DNA of 10,855 nucleotides. It comes from Fidelibacterota bacterium. Its GTDB lineage: Bacteria; Fidelibacterota; Fidelibacteria; Fidelibacterales; Fidelibacteraceae. The stretch is from assembly GCA_023134755.1 (NCBI GenBank), contig JAGLUM010000018.1, forward strand, positions 1-10,855, in the 5' to 3' direction. Positions 1 to 6,180 of the stretch are shown here, piece by piece (position 1 is the stretch's first letter; every line of letters begins with the position of its first letter). Position numbers and translations under genes: made by a program. The notes beneath the pieces are model-generated. The model had not been told where the DNA came from. It did not search any database and was given only the letters and a program-made list of their open reading frames with translations.

Positions 1-27
1 GGTGTTACTTACGCACTTGAATTCTAA
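1..27 (+). CDS. C-terminal end of an upstream gene, possibly an outer-membrane beta-barrel protein (partial)
   Basis: Frame 1 reads eight codons, GVTYALEF, then TAA at 25-27. The final residue is Phe, and hydrophobic or aromatic residues occupy positions -1, -3, -5 and -7 (F, L, Y, V). This alternating pattern is the known C-terminal beta-signal recognised by the BAM complex in outer-membrane proteins. An intrinsic terminator starts 20 bases after the stop, which supports a real gene end in this frame. Only eight residues are visible, so the family cannot be named. The other two plus frames also stop nearby, at 16-18 and 34-36, so the frame choice rests on the residue pattern and the terminator position. 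Confidence 0.4.
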   Translation, partial: GVTYALEF

Positions 28-47
28 AATTTTTTAGATAAAAAAAT

Positions 48-79
48 AAAAGCCCTGTTTCTCAGACAGGGCTTTTTTT
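48..79 (+). terminator. Rho-independent terminator of the upstream gene
   Basis: A perfect GC-rich inverted repeat, AGCCCTGT at 51-58 and ACAGGGCT at 66-73, has a 7-base loop. It is extended by three A-T pairs (48-50 with 74-76) and runs into T73-T79. It lies 20 bases after the TAA at 25-27 and 70 bases before the pmm start, so it separates the upstream gene from the pmm operon. The A-rich run before the left arm would allow some termination in the reverse direction too. Confidence 0.9.
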
Positions 80-127
80 ATATACTTATAAAGGTTTTAT
101 TTATTTCTGAATTGTGTATATTTACAA
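80..127 (+). promoter_or_regulatory. Probable promoter region of the pmm-prenyl synthase-HPr-ptsI operon
   Basis: The strong terminator ending at 79 means the operon should start between about 80 and 148. The best -10-like element is TATATT at 117-122. Continued to TATATTTA, it also resembles the Bacteroidota -7 element TAnnTTTG with one mismatch. No convincing -35 hexamer is present: at 16-17 bases upstream there is only T-rich sequence near 94-100. The region is inferred mainly from position, and the exact elements are weak. Confidence 0.35.
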
Positions 128-137
128 GTGTATAAAA

Positions 138-142
138 AAGGA
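138..142 (+). promoter_or_regulatory. Ribosome binding site deciding the pmm start
   Basis: AAGGA lies 6 bases before the ATG at 149. An in-frame GTG at 128 is seven codons further upstream but has no purine-rich site before it, so the ATG at 149 is preferred. Confidence 0.7.
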
Positions 143-148
143 AAAAAT

Positions 149-1510
149 ATGAATCAGTTTATTTTTCGCGAATATGATATACGGGGTATTGTAAAAACAG
201 ATTTTACAGATGATGTTGTAATTGATTTGGGAAAAGGATTTGGAACATGGTTGATTCGACATGAAGCTAAGCGGATGATCTTAAGTGGGGACATTCGTAT
301 GACAACCCCGCATTTAAAAGAAATGTTTGCAAAAGGTGCAATCTCAGCCGGTATTGATGTGATAGATATTGGTATTGTACCGACTCCTTTAAATTACTAC
401 AGCCAGTTTATCCGGGACGTGGATGCAGCTGTTCAGATTACCGGTAGCCATAATCCTCCGGAATTTAATGGGTTTAAATTATCTTATGATCAGCAAGCCT
501 TTTTTGGCTCGCAAATTCAGGAAATTAAAGAATTAATACTTGCAGACGATTTTGAAACCGGAGAAAGTTCTTATACAACAGATGATACGATCACTGATGC
601 GTATCTAAATGAAATTTCCAAAAAAATTAATATTAAACGTACTATGAAGGTTGTTATTGATTCGGGAAATGCTGCAGGCGGTTTGGTCGCACCCGATTTA
701 TTTAAATTATTAAATGTTGAATTAACGGAACTCTATAGTGAAATTGACGGAACCTTTCCCAATCACCACCCTGACCCAACCGTTGAAAAAAACATGCGGG
801 ATCTCATTAATTTAATGAAAACTGGTAACTACGATGTAGGTATCGCCTATGACGGAGATGCTGACCGTGTTGGCGTTATTGATAATAAAGGACGAATTAT
901 ATGGGCAGATCAACTCATGGCCTTATTTTTACCTGAAGTTATTACCAGTCCCGGAACCCCCATCGTTTTTGATGTAAAATGCAGTCAGGTTTTAGAAAAT
1001 CAGGTGGTGAAATATGGCGGGAAGCCCATTATGTGGAAAACCGGACATAGCTTATTAAAGCAAAAAATGAAAGAATTACAGGGACCTTTTGGAGGTGAAA
1101 TGAGCGGACACATATTTTTTGCTGACGATTACTACGGTTATGATGATGCAATTTATGTCTCTGCCAGACTGTTACAAATGTTGTCGCGTTCCGATAAACC
1201 CTTAAGTGAATATCTTGACGCATTACCAAAATTTGTATCTACACCTGAAATTCGTCTTTTAGCTGAATCTGATCAGGCTAAATTTGATATAGCACAAAAC
1301 GCTTTTGACTATTTTTCAGAAAACTATGACTGTATTACCGTGGATGGTGTTCGTATTCGTTTTAAAGACGGATGGGGACTGGTACGCGCATCCAACACAC
1401 AGCCGGTTATTGTTACACGATTTGAAGCAGATACTCTAGAAGCTTTAGAACGTATTAGAAAATTGGTAATGGATAAATTATCTGAATTTGGAACATTAAC
1501 AGAAGAGTAA
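149..1510 (+). CDS. Phosphomannomutase/phosphoglucomutase (alpha-D-phosphohexomutase)
   Basis: The 453-residue product has all four phosphohexomutase signatures. The N-terminal FREYDIRG sits at residues 6-13. The active-site loop TGSHNP has Ser100 as the phosphorylated serine. The Mg-binding loop DGDADR is at 235-240 with Asp235, Asp237 and Asp239. The sugar-binding loop GEMSGH is at 316-321, and the C-terminal phosphate-binding RASNTQP is at 413-419. The enzyme interconverts hexose 1- and 6-phosphates in the cytoplasm, feeding nucleotide-sugar synthesis for surface polysaccharide or glycoconjugates. GEMSGH and the overall length match the AlgC/ManB-type bifunctional phosphomannomutase/phosphoglucomutase group rather than GlmM, but substrate preference cannot be fixed from sequence alone. 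ATG 149 is chosen over GTG 128 because of its ribosome binding site. The gene is first in a four-gene operon, 8 bases before the next start. Confidence 0.96.
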   Translation: MNQFIFREYDIRGIVKTDFTDDVVIDLGKGFGTWLIRHEAKRMILSGDIRMTTPHLKEMFAKGAISAGIDVIDIGIVPTPLNYYSQFIRDVDAAVQITGSHNPPEFNGFKLSYDQQAFFGSQIQEIKELILADDFETGESSYTTDDTITDAYLNEISKKINIKRTMKVVIDSGNAAGGLVAPDLFKLLNVELTELYSEIDGTFPNHHPDPTVEKNMRDLINLMKTGNYDVGIAYDGDADRVGVIDNKGRIIWADQLMALFLPEVITSPGTPIVFDVKCSQVLENQVVKYGGKPIMWKTGHSLLKQKMKELQGPFGGEMSGHIFFADDYYGYDDAIYVSARLLQMLSRSDKPLSEYLDALPKFVSTPEIRLLAESDQAKFDIAQNAFDYFSENYDCITVDGVRIRFKDGWGLVRASNTQPVIVTRFEADTLEALERIRKLVMDKLSEFGTLTEE

Positions 1511-1518
1511 TTACAATA

Positions 1519-2502
1519 TTGAAGTTTAATACATATTATTCGGATTATATCCCGTGGTTTGACAGAAAACTAAAACGGAGTATTCAAACACCATCTCCGG
1601 CATCTTTGTATGCTCCGATCCAGTATGTTTTAAATCATTCTGGCAAACAATTAAGGCCGTCTATCTTGTCTGCTGTAGCGGAAGTGTTTGGTAATGTTTC
1701 AAAAAAAGAATCATTTGCAGCAGCAAGCAGTGTAGAGATGATGCATAATTTCACCCTTATTCATGATGATATTATGGATGATGATTTATTACGGCATGGA
1801 AAAGAAACCGTTCATAAAAAGTGGAATAAAAATAAAGCGATTCTTTCCGGAGACGGGCTTTTTACTATCGCCTTGTCCCAGCTTAACTATTATACATATA
1901 ATCCGAAAATGTATGTCCGGTTAATTCCAAAATTACTTAATGCTGTCATAAAAGTCTGTGAAGGACAGGCAGAAGATATGGAATTTGAACAGCGGAATGA
2001 TGTTCATTTAGATGAATATCTTGACATGGTGACAAAGAAAACAGCATATTTGCTAGCGATTTCAGGCCGATTGGGTGCCATCATTGGAGGCGCGTCTGAA
2101 GCAGAAGAAAAACAGGTTGAGGCTGTGCTTCTTCAGCTTGGTATTGTGTTTCAAATTCAGGATGACCTACTTGAATTAACATCAAATTCTGAAAATATGG
2201 GAAAGACTTTGGGTAGCGATTTAATAAAACAAAAAAAGACCTATCCTTACCTTTATGCAAAGCAGGAACTGTCTGAAGATACGTGGCAAATATTTCTGGA
2301 ATTAATTCAAAAAGATGTGATTCTAAAGCATGGCATAAAACCGGCATGCGAACTTCTGAAAGAAAATTTTATATTTGATAGGATACATGAAGTTATTAAA
2401 TTACGTAATGAAACTATTCAGAACATGATCAAAGATTTACCCGCCAGGACGCAGGAGATGTTTTACAGCATTGTATTATTTATTATGAACAGAGGAAATT
2501 AA
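1519..2502 (+). CDS. Trans-isoprenyl diphosphate synthase (polyprenyl synthetase family, probably short-chain)
   Basis: This 327-residue soluble all-helical enzyme condenses isopentenyl diphosphate with allylic diphosphates. Visible motifs are SGKQLRP (41-47), the first aspartate-rich motif DDIMD at 83-87 followed by LLRHGKETVH, SGD (110-112), GQAEDME (149-155), and the second aspartate-rich motif DDLLE at 215-219, where the usual final Asp is Glu. GKTLGSDL and KKTYP follow. Phe78 sits five residues before the first DD. In archaeal-type geranylgeranyl diphosphate synthases a bulky residue there limits product length, so a C15-C20 product is my inference. No ATG lies upstream of residue 74, and TTG at 1519 gives a normal N-terminus before SGKQLRP. 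AGAAGAG about 11 bases upstream is a weak ribosome site. It overlaps the HPr start by one base. Confidence 0.93.
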   Translation: MKFNTYYSDYIPWFDRKLKRSIQTPSPASLYAPIQYVLNHSGKQLRPSILSAVAEVFGNVSKKESFAAASSVEMMHNFTLIHDDIMDDDLLRHGKETVHKKWNKNKAILSGDGLFTIALSQLNYYTYNPKMYVRLIPKLLNAVIKVCEGQAEDMEFEQRNDVHLDEYLDMVTKKTAYLLAISGRLGAIIGGASEAEEKQVEAVLLQLGIVFQIQDDLLELTSNSENMGKTLGSDLIKQKKTYPYLYAKQELSEDTWQIFLELIQKDVILKHGIKPACELLKENFIFDRIHEVIKLRNETIQNMIKDLPARTQEMFYSIVLFIMNRGN

Positions 2503-2777
2503 TGATATTAAAAGAAGTAACAATCTTAAATAAACAAGGCTTACATGCTCGCCCGGCAACCGCTTTAGTGAATACTGCTGCAAAATTTAAATCTGAAATT
2601 TTTATATGCCGGGATGGCAAAAAAGTGAATGGCAAATCTATTTTAGGATTATTGGTCCTTGCCGCAGAATATAGATCTAAGCTTTTAATTGAAGCAGACG
2701 GATCCGATGAAAAGGAAGCTATTGCTGCTCTCGAACAATTGGTTTTGGATCATTTTGGGATGGGTGCAGGCAGTTAA
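2502..2777 (+). CDS. ptsH: Phosphocarrier protein HPr of the PTS phosphorelay
   Basis: The 91-residue cytoplasmic protein has the HPr active-site motif GLHARPA with phospho-acceptor His15. A second site, VNGKSILGL, carries Ser46, which matches the position phosphorylated by HPr kinase/phosphorylase in lineages that have that enzyme. HPr takes phosphate from enzyme I and passes it to EIIA proteins or regulators. The ATG overlaps the previous stop (TAATG), and AGAGGAAA at 2491-2498 supplies the ribosome site, implying translational coupling. ptsI follows after 3 bases. No EII permease or HPr kinase gene is in the window, so a sugar-transport role is not shown. A regulatory phosphorelay is an alternative. 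Confidence 0.95.
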   Translation: MILKEVTILNKQGLHARPATALVNTAAKFKSEIFICRDGKKVNGKSILGLLVLAAEYRSKLLIEADGSDEKEAIAALEQLVLDHFGMGAGS

Positions 2778-2780
2778 TTT

Positions 2781-4529
2781 ATGGTAAAACACAAAAACAT
2801 CACGGTGCTTCAAGGATTATCTGCATCACCGGGAATTGTAGAAGGGCAGGCCTATGTTCGAAAGGTGGATAATGAAACCATTATTCCCCGTACCTTAATT
2901 CCCGTAGACAGAATAGAAGATGAGATAAAACGCCTGAAAAAAGCACAGAATATGGTTGCCGAAGAACTGGAAATCTTACGTGAAAAAATTGCCAACCATC
3001 TTGGACCTGCATATAGTGATATAATTACCGCGCAGCTTGCCATCCTGCGTGATGATGAAATATTAAAAGAAGTTCGGGCTTATATGCTGGAACATCATGT
3101 AAATGTGGCATTTACCTACCGGGTTGTGGTTAACCAATACGTTGAAATTATAGAAGATCACACGTCAGAATATTTTAAAGAACGTGTGGCGGATATTCGT
3201 GATATCAAACAGCGTGTTCTCCGCGCACTTATTTCCAAACGGACTGTTTTATCATCATTGGGTCTTGATAAGCCAACTATTTTTGTTGCCAAAGATTTAA
3301 ATTCCACCGATATCATGATGCTGGTGTCCGAAAATATTATTGGTTTTGTTACAGAATTAGGCGGTAAAACCTCTCATGTCGCAATCATGGCAAGAACCAT
3401 GAATGTCCCTATGCTGGTTGGTACTAAGGATGCAACCCATCTTATTGAATCCGGTCAATCCCTCATATTGGATGCCGATCATGGAAAACTGATTTTACAG
3501 CCCAACCAGGAAATGCAGGATGAATATCGACGCGAAATCAATATACTAAAAAAACAGGATCAGGCATTTCAAGCTGCTCATAACCAGAAAGCAATAACTA
3601 AAGACGGGTACAAACTTAAACTTTCAGCAAATATTAGTCTGCCATTTGAAGTCAATGATGTCAAAAAATACGGCGGAGAAAGTGTCGGCTTATACCGCAC
3701 CGAATACCTTTACTTGATGAAACAACATCTTCCATCGGAAGAAGAGTTGTTTAATGAATACCGGCATGTGGTGAAATCCATAGCAAAACAGGGGGTAATG
3801 GTCCGAACTATTGATTTGGGGGGAGATAAAATGACCTCATTCGGGGATGAGGATATCCATGGTGAAGCTAATCCAATTATGGGATATCGTGCTATTCGGA
3901 TATGTCTGGATAAACCCCCAATTTTTATTACGCAAATACGAGCTATTCTAAGAAGCTCTGCGTTCGGAAAAGCTTCTATCATGCTTCCGATGATTACACA
4001 TCTTGAGCAATTGACAGAAAGCCTACAATATATAAACGATGTAAAACACACCTTGGATAAAGAAAATATTCCCTATGATAAATCTATTAAAGTCGGGATG
4101 ATGATTGAAACACCATCCGTTGTAATGAATATTGAATCATTTGCAGACAAGGTTGATTATTTTTCTATCGGAACGAATGATTTAACTCAATATAGTTTGG
4201 CAGTTGATCGCGGAAATGAACGGGTTACGGATGTATATAACCACTATGACCCGGCTATCATTAAAATGATTAAAAAAATAGTGGATACCGGACATAAATT
4301 TGGTATTCCGGTATATGTCTGCGGCGAAATGGCCTCAGAGAACAGGGCTTTAATTCTTTTTCTTGCAATGAAAGTAGATGGTGTAAGTGTTGCACCGCGT
4401 TATATTGGTTCCGTGCGCCACTTTATTAAGAGAAGTTATCAAAAAAAAGCTCAAGAACATTTTGATAAAATAACAAAACTGACAATACGTCAGGATATCA
4501 TAGAATACCTGGATAAATTAATACAATAA
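2781..4529 (+). CDS. ptsI: Phosphoenolpyruvate-protein phosphotransferase (PTS enzyme I)
   Basis: The 582-residue product has normal enzyme I length and domain order. The N-terminal HPr-binding and phosphohistidine part (about 1-250) contains GGKTSHVAIMAR with phospho-acceptor His199. The C-terminal PEP-binding barrel (about 265-570) contains GLYRTEYLYL (303-312), the signature FSIGTNDLTQYSLAVDR (461-477) and YVCGEMA with catalytic Cys514. It autophosphorylates on PEP and transfers the phosphate to HPr, whose gene ends 3 bases upstream. No nitrogen-PTS GAF domain is fused at the N-terminus. The ribosome site is weak (GCAGGCAG within the end of ptsH), which suggests coupling to ptsH translation. 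Its TAA (4527-4529) directly abuts the rnc stop on the other strand, and no terminator is visible after it. Confidence 0.97.
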   Translation: MVKHKNITVLQGLSASPGIVEGQAYVRKVDNETIIPRTLIPVDRIEDEIKRLKKAQNMVAEELEILREKIANHLGPAYSDIITAQLAILRDDEILKEVRAYMLEHHVNVAFTYRVVVNQYVEIIEDHTSEYFKERVADIRDIKQRVLRALISKRTVLSSLGLDKPTIFVAKDLNSTDIMMLVSENIIGFVTELGGKTSHVAIMARTMNVPMLVGTKDATHLIESGQSLILDADHGKLILQPNQEMQDEYRREINILKKQDQAFQAAHNQKAITKDGYKLKLSANISLPFEVNDVKKYGGESVGLYRTEYLYLMKQHLPSEEELFNEYRHVVKSIAKQGVMVRTIDLGGDKMTSFGDEDIHGEANPIMGYRAIRICLDKPPIFITQIRAILRSSAFGKASIMLPMITHLEQLTESLQYINDVKHTLDKENIPYDKSIKVGMMIETPSVVMNIESFADKVDYFSIGTNDLTQYSLAVDRGNERVTDVYNHYDPAIIKMIKKIVDTGHKFGIPVYVCGEMASENRALILFLAMKVDGVSVAPRYIGSVRHFIKRSYQKKAQEHFDKITKLTIRQDIIEYLDKLIQ

Positions 4530-5288
4530 TTATTCTTCGGAATCGAGTAGAGTAGAAAGTGCCTGTCTGGCTGCCCGTTGACTGGCGGCCTTTTTTGTGG
4601 TTCCTGTTCCTGTGCCAAGCCATTCTTTTCCAATTAGCACAGAAATTTCGAAATATTTCCCATGAGCGGGACCTTCCTCATGTGTGGTAACAAATTTCGG
4701 CATGTCCAGATTATGCTGCTGGCAATATTCTAACAATTTTCCCTTATAATTTTGGATTTCTGCAGCTGGCAGTAAGCGTTTATGTTTGGATAAAAGTGTT
4801 TGATAGGTAAAATTATACGCTGCCTTATAACCACCATCCAAATAAAGTGCACCAAGAAAGGATTCATATATATCACATAAAATTGAACTTGAATTTCTTA
4901 AATTATCATTTTCACCGCTTTTACCCAAAAGTAAAAACTGCCCGAAATGCAATCCCCGGGATACCGAAGCCAGAGTTGTACGGTTTACAAGCTTCGCCCG
5001 CATTTGAGTTAATTCACCTTCAGCGGCCTCTGAGAATTGTTCAAATAAAAAGCGAGTAACAATCATCTCGATGACTGCATCACCGAGAAACTCCAGACGT
5101 TCATAAGAATCAACCTTGGTTTGAATCTGATAATCAATTGCGGAGGTGTGCGTAAAAGCCTGCCTTAAAAGGTCTTCATCATCAAAAGAATAAGAATATA
5201 CATTATAAACTTTTTTAGCAAGCCGATGAGGTTTGTTTGGAAAGAACGAAAAATAAATCGTTTTAATTCGATTAAGGATATTAACCAT
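4530..5288 (-). CDS. rnc: Ribonuclease III
   Basis: This 252-residue double-strand-specific endoribonuclease acts in rRNA processing and mRNA decay. The catalytic domain (about 25-175) has the signature ERLEFLGDA at 63-71 with Glu63, Glu66 and Asp70. The second acidic pair is in DIYESFLGALYLDGG, Asp139 and Glu142. The 69-residue spacing between Asp70 and Asp139 equals that between D45 and D114 of E. coli RNase III. A C-terminal double-stranded RNA-binding domain (about 178-250) ends in KKAASQRAARQAL. The N-terminus is about 25 residues longer than in E. coli and basic. ATG at 5288 is the only reasonable start. It has no Shine-Dalgarno sequence and lies just after a long hairpin that occupies the gap to rpmF, so its expression is probably controlled at RNA level. 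Confidence 0.97.
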   Translation of the reverse strand: MVNILNRIKTIYFSFFPNKPHRLAKKVYNVYSYSFDDEDLLRQAFTHTSAIDYQIQTKVDSYERLEFLGDAVIEMIVTRFLFEQFSEAAEGELTQMRAKLVNRTTLASVSRGLHFGQFLLLGKSGENDNLRNSSSILCDIYESFLGALYLDGGYKAAYNFTYQTLLSKHKRLLPAAEIQNYKGKLLEYCQQHNLDMPKFVTTHEEGPAHGKYFEISVLIGKEWLGTGTGTTKKAASQRAARQALSTLLDSEE

Positions 5289-5295
5289 AATAAAA

Positions 5296-5351
5296 TTGGA
5301 TGGATAAAATATAAGAACAATCTATCACGTTCTTATATTTTATCTATCCAA
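5296..5351 (-). promoter_or_regulatory. 23-bp hairpin in the rpmF-rnc gap; candidate RNase III processing, attenuator or translational control element
   Basis: Arms at 5296-5318 and 5329-5351 are complementary over 23 positions with one imperfect position (5302 with 5345) and a 10-base loop. In RNA of the rnc sense the odd position is an A-C mismatch; in opposite-sense RNA it would be a G-U pair. The structure begins 3 bases after the rpmF stop and ends 7 bases before the rnc ATG, replacing the place where a Shine-Dalgarno sequence would be. The following TTTTATT gives a terminator-like tail, but the stem is AT-rich. A stem of about two helical turns is typical of RNase III substrates, and E. 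coli rnc is autoregulated by cleavage of a 5' leader hairpin. The role here is inferred. Confidence 0.75.
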
Positions 5352-5354
5352 AAA

Positions 5355-5537
5355 TTAACTTTCTTTTGGTGTAATTACCGGACGATTTTTATAATAACCG
5401 CAATGCTGACAAACATGGTGTGGCATTTTTGGTTGTCCACAATGCTCACAGGTTGATACAGCAGCTTCTTTAAATTTGTAATGTGTCCGACGCTTTGCGC
5501 CACGTGTGTGAGATATTCTGCTTTTTGGATTGGCCAT
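5355..5537 (-). CDS. rpmF: Large ribosomal subunit protein bL32
   Basis: The 60-residue basic protein begins MANPKSRISHTRGAKRRTHY, the hallmark N-terminus of bL32. It carries a zinc ribbon with cysteine pairs Cys30/Cys33 and Cys43/Cys46 (CEHC and CQHC), so this is the zinc-binding (C+) form. The ATG abuts the yceD stop (TAAATG), and GGAGGAA inside the end of yceD is its ribosome site, so the two genes are translationally coupled. yceD-rpmF adjacency is a widely conserved pair. A second in-frame-shifted reading of the same stretch is only a shadow. Confidence 0.97.
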   Translation of the reverse strand: MANPKSRISHTRGAKRRTHYKFKEAAVSTCEHCGQPKMPHHVCQHCGYYKNRPVITPKES

Positions 5538-6041
5538 TTATTCCTCCGCATTTTCAAGCGATTTTTTCAATTCTTTCAATTTATTCCATCTTGGATCATA
5601 CTGTTCTCTTTTACAGGAGCATAACTCATAATTTAAGTTTACACCGCATTTTGCACATAAACCTTTACATTCAGTAGAACATAATTTTTTAAATGGTATA
5701 TTTAAGATCAAAGTCTCCCGAACATAAGGCATAAAATTAATTTCAACATCCTGCGGTGATAAAAGCATGAGATGATCATCCTTTACTGTATCTTCTTCAG
5801 AGGTAAAAATGACATTAAAAGATGTATTAATATCAAAATCATATTTACCAAGACATCGATCACAGGTTAATTTAAAGCCTGTTTTTATTGTCCCTGAAGA
5901 GGTATAACTGCCTCCCGAATGGTAGATTGATATATCAACCTGAACATCTTTGGAGAGCATGGGAATGTTAAAATCTTCTTTTTTTCCTGTAAAGTCAAAG
6001 AACGTTATATCATCAGAAATATGAGATATCAAAATTTTCAT
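5538..6041 (-). CDS. yceD: YceD/DUF177 family protein
   Basis: This 167-residue protein is of the DUF177 (YceD) family, linked in bacteria and plastids to 23S rRNA processing or accumulation. Its molecular role is not fully defined. Eight cysteines sit in the family pattern: CDRC at 60-63, then Cys121, Cys125, Cys129, Cys132, Cys141 and Cys143 in the order CSTEC, GLCAKCG and CSC. These probably bind zinc. GLCAKCGVNLN is the diagnostic block. ATG at 6041 is preferred over an upstream in-frame TTG at 6050, which lacks any ribosome site. The ATG itself has only a close AGG, and a promoter-like sequence ends 8 bases before it, so the transcript may be nearly leaderless. It is followed directly by rpmF. 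Confidence 0.93.
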   Translation of the reverse strand: MKILISHISDDITFFDFTGKKEDFNIPMLSKDVQVDISIYHSGGSYTSSGTIKTGFKLTCDRCLGKYDFDINTSFNVIFTSEEDTVKDDHLMLLSPQDVEINFMPYVRETLILNIPFKKLCSTECKGLCAKCGVNLNYELCSCKREQYDPRWNKLKELKKSLENAEE

Positions 6042-6047
6042 AACCTG

Positions 6048-6078
6048 CAAAGATAAAATAGAAAATGCTGTTAGTCAA
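6048..6078 (-). promoter_or_regulatory. Candidate promoter for yceD-rpmF-rnc
   Basis: On the minus strand, TTGACT (6078-6073) is followed after 17 bases by TATCTT (6055-6050), a sigma70-like pair matching 5/6 and 4/6 consensus positions. Read on, the second element is TATCTTTG (6055-6048), an exact match to the Bacteroidota -7 consensus TAnnTTTG, with TTG about 20 bases before it. Transcription would start around 6042-6044, leaving almost no leader before the ATG at 6041. It lies in the only long gap (128 bases) of the minus-strand gene series, which supports it. The call rests on motif match alone. Confidence 0.45.
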
Positions 6079-6137
6079 GTATTTTAAGACAGAAGTTTAT
6101 GCGCCATTATTTAGGCAATTTTCTGAATAATTTATAA

Positions 6138-6180
6138 GAATAAAATGGTATTGTATAAGCTAAATACTGTTATTTTATTC
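6138..6180 (-). repeat. AT-rich inverted repeat at the end of the lipoprotein gene (possible weak terminator)
   Basis: Outer arms GAATAAAAT (6138-6146) and ATTTTATTC (6172-6180) are perfectly complementary. Inner arms GTATT (6148-6152) and AATAC (6163-6167) could extend the stem across a small bulge. The repeat spans the stop codon of the SPOR lipoprotein at 6170-6172. It has few G-C pairs and no clean T-tract afterwards, so it is at best an inefficient terminator or a 3'-end stabiliser. It could also be chance in AT-rich sequence. Nothing else is recognisable in the 6042-6169 gap apart from the promoter candidate. Confidence 0.3.

Noticed and set aside
128..148. GTG start at 128 for the phosphomannomutase gene
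   Set aside because: There is no ribosome binding site before it, and the seven extra residues match nothing in the family. AAGGA stands 6 bases before the ATG at 149.
5375..5557. Second 60-codon minus-strand reading frame overlapping rpmF
   Set aside because: It is out of frame with rpmF, covers the same bases, and has no recognisable family. The bL32 reading is unambiguous.
5226..5677. Plus-strand open frames opposite rnc, rpmF and yceD (5226-5456 and 5483-5677)
   Set aside because: They are antisense to well-identified genes and have low-quality composition and no ribosome sites. They are shadows of the minus-strand genes in AT-rich sequence.
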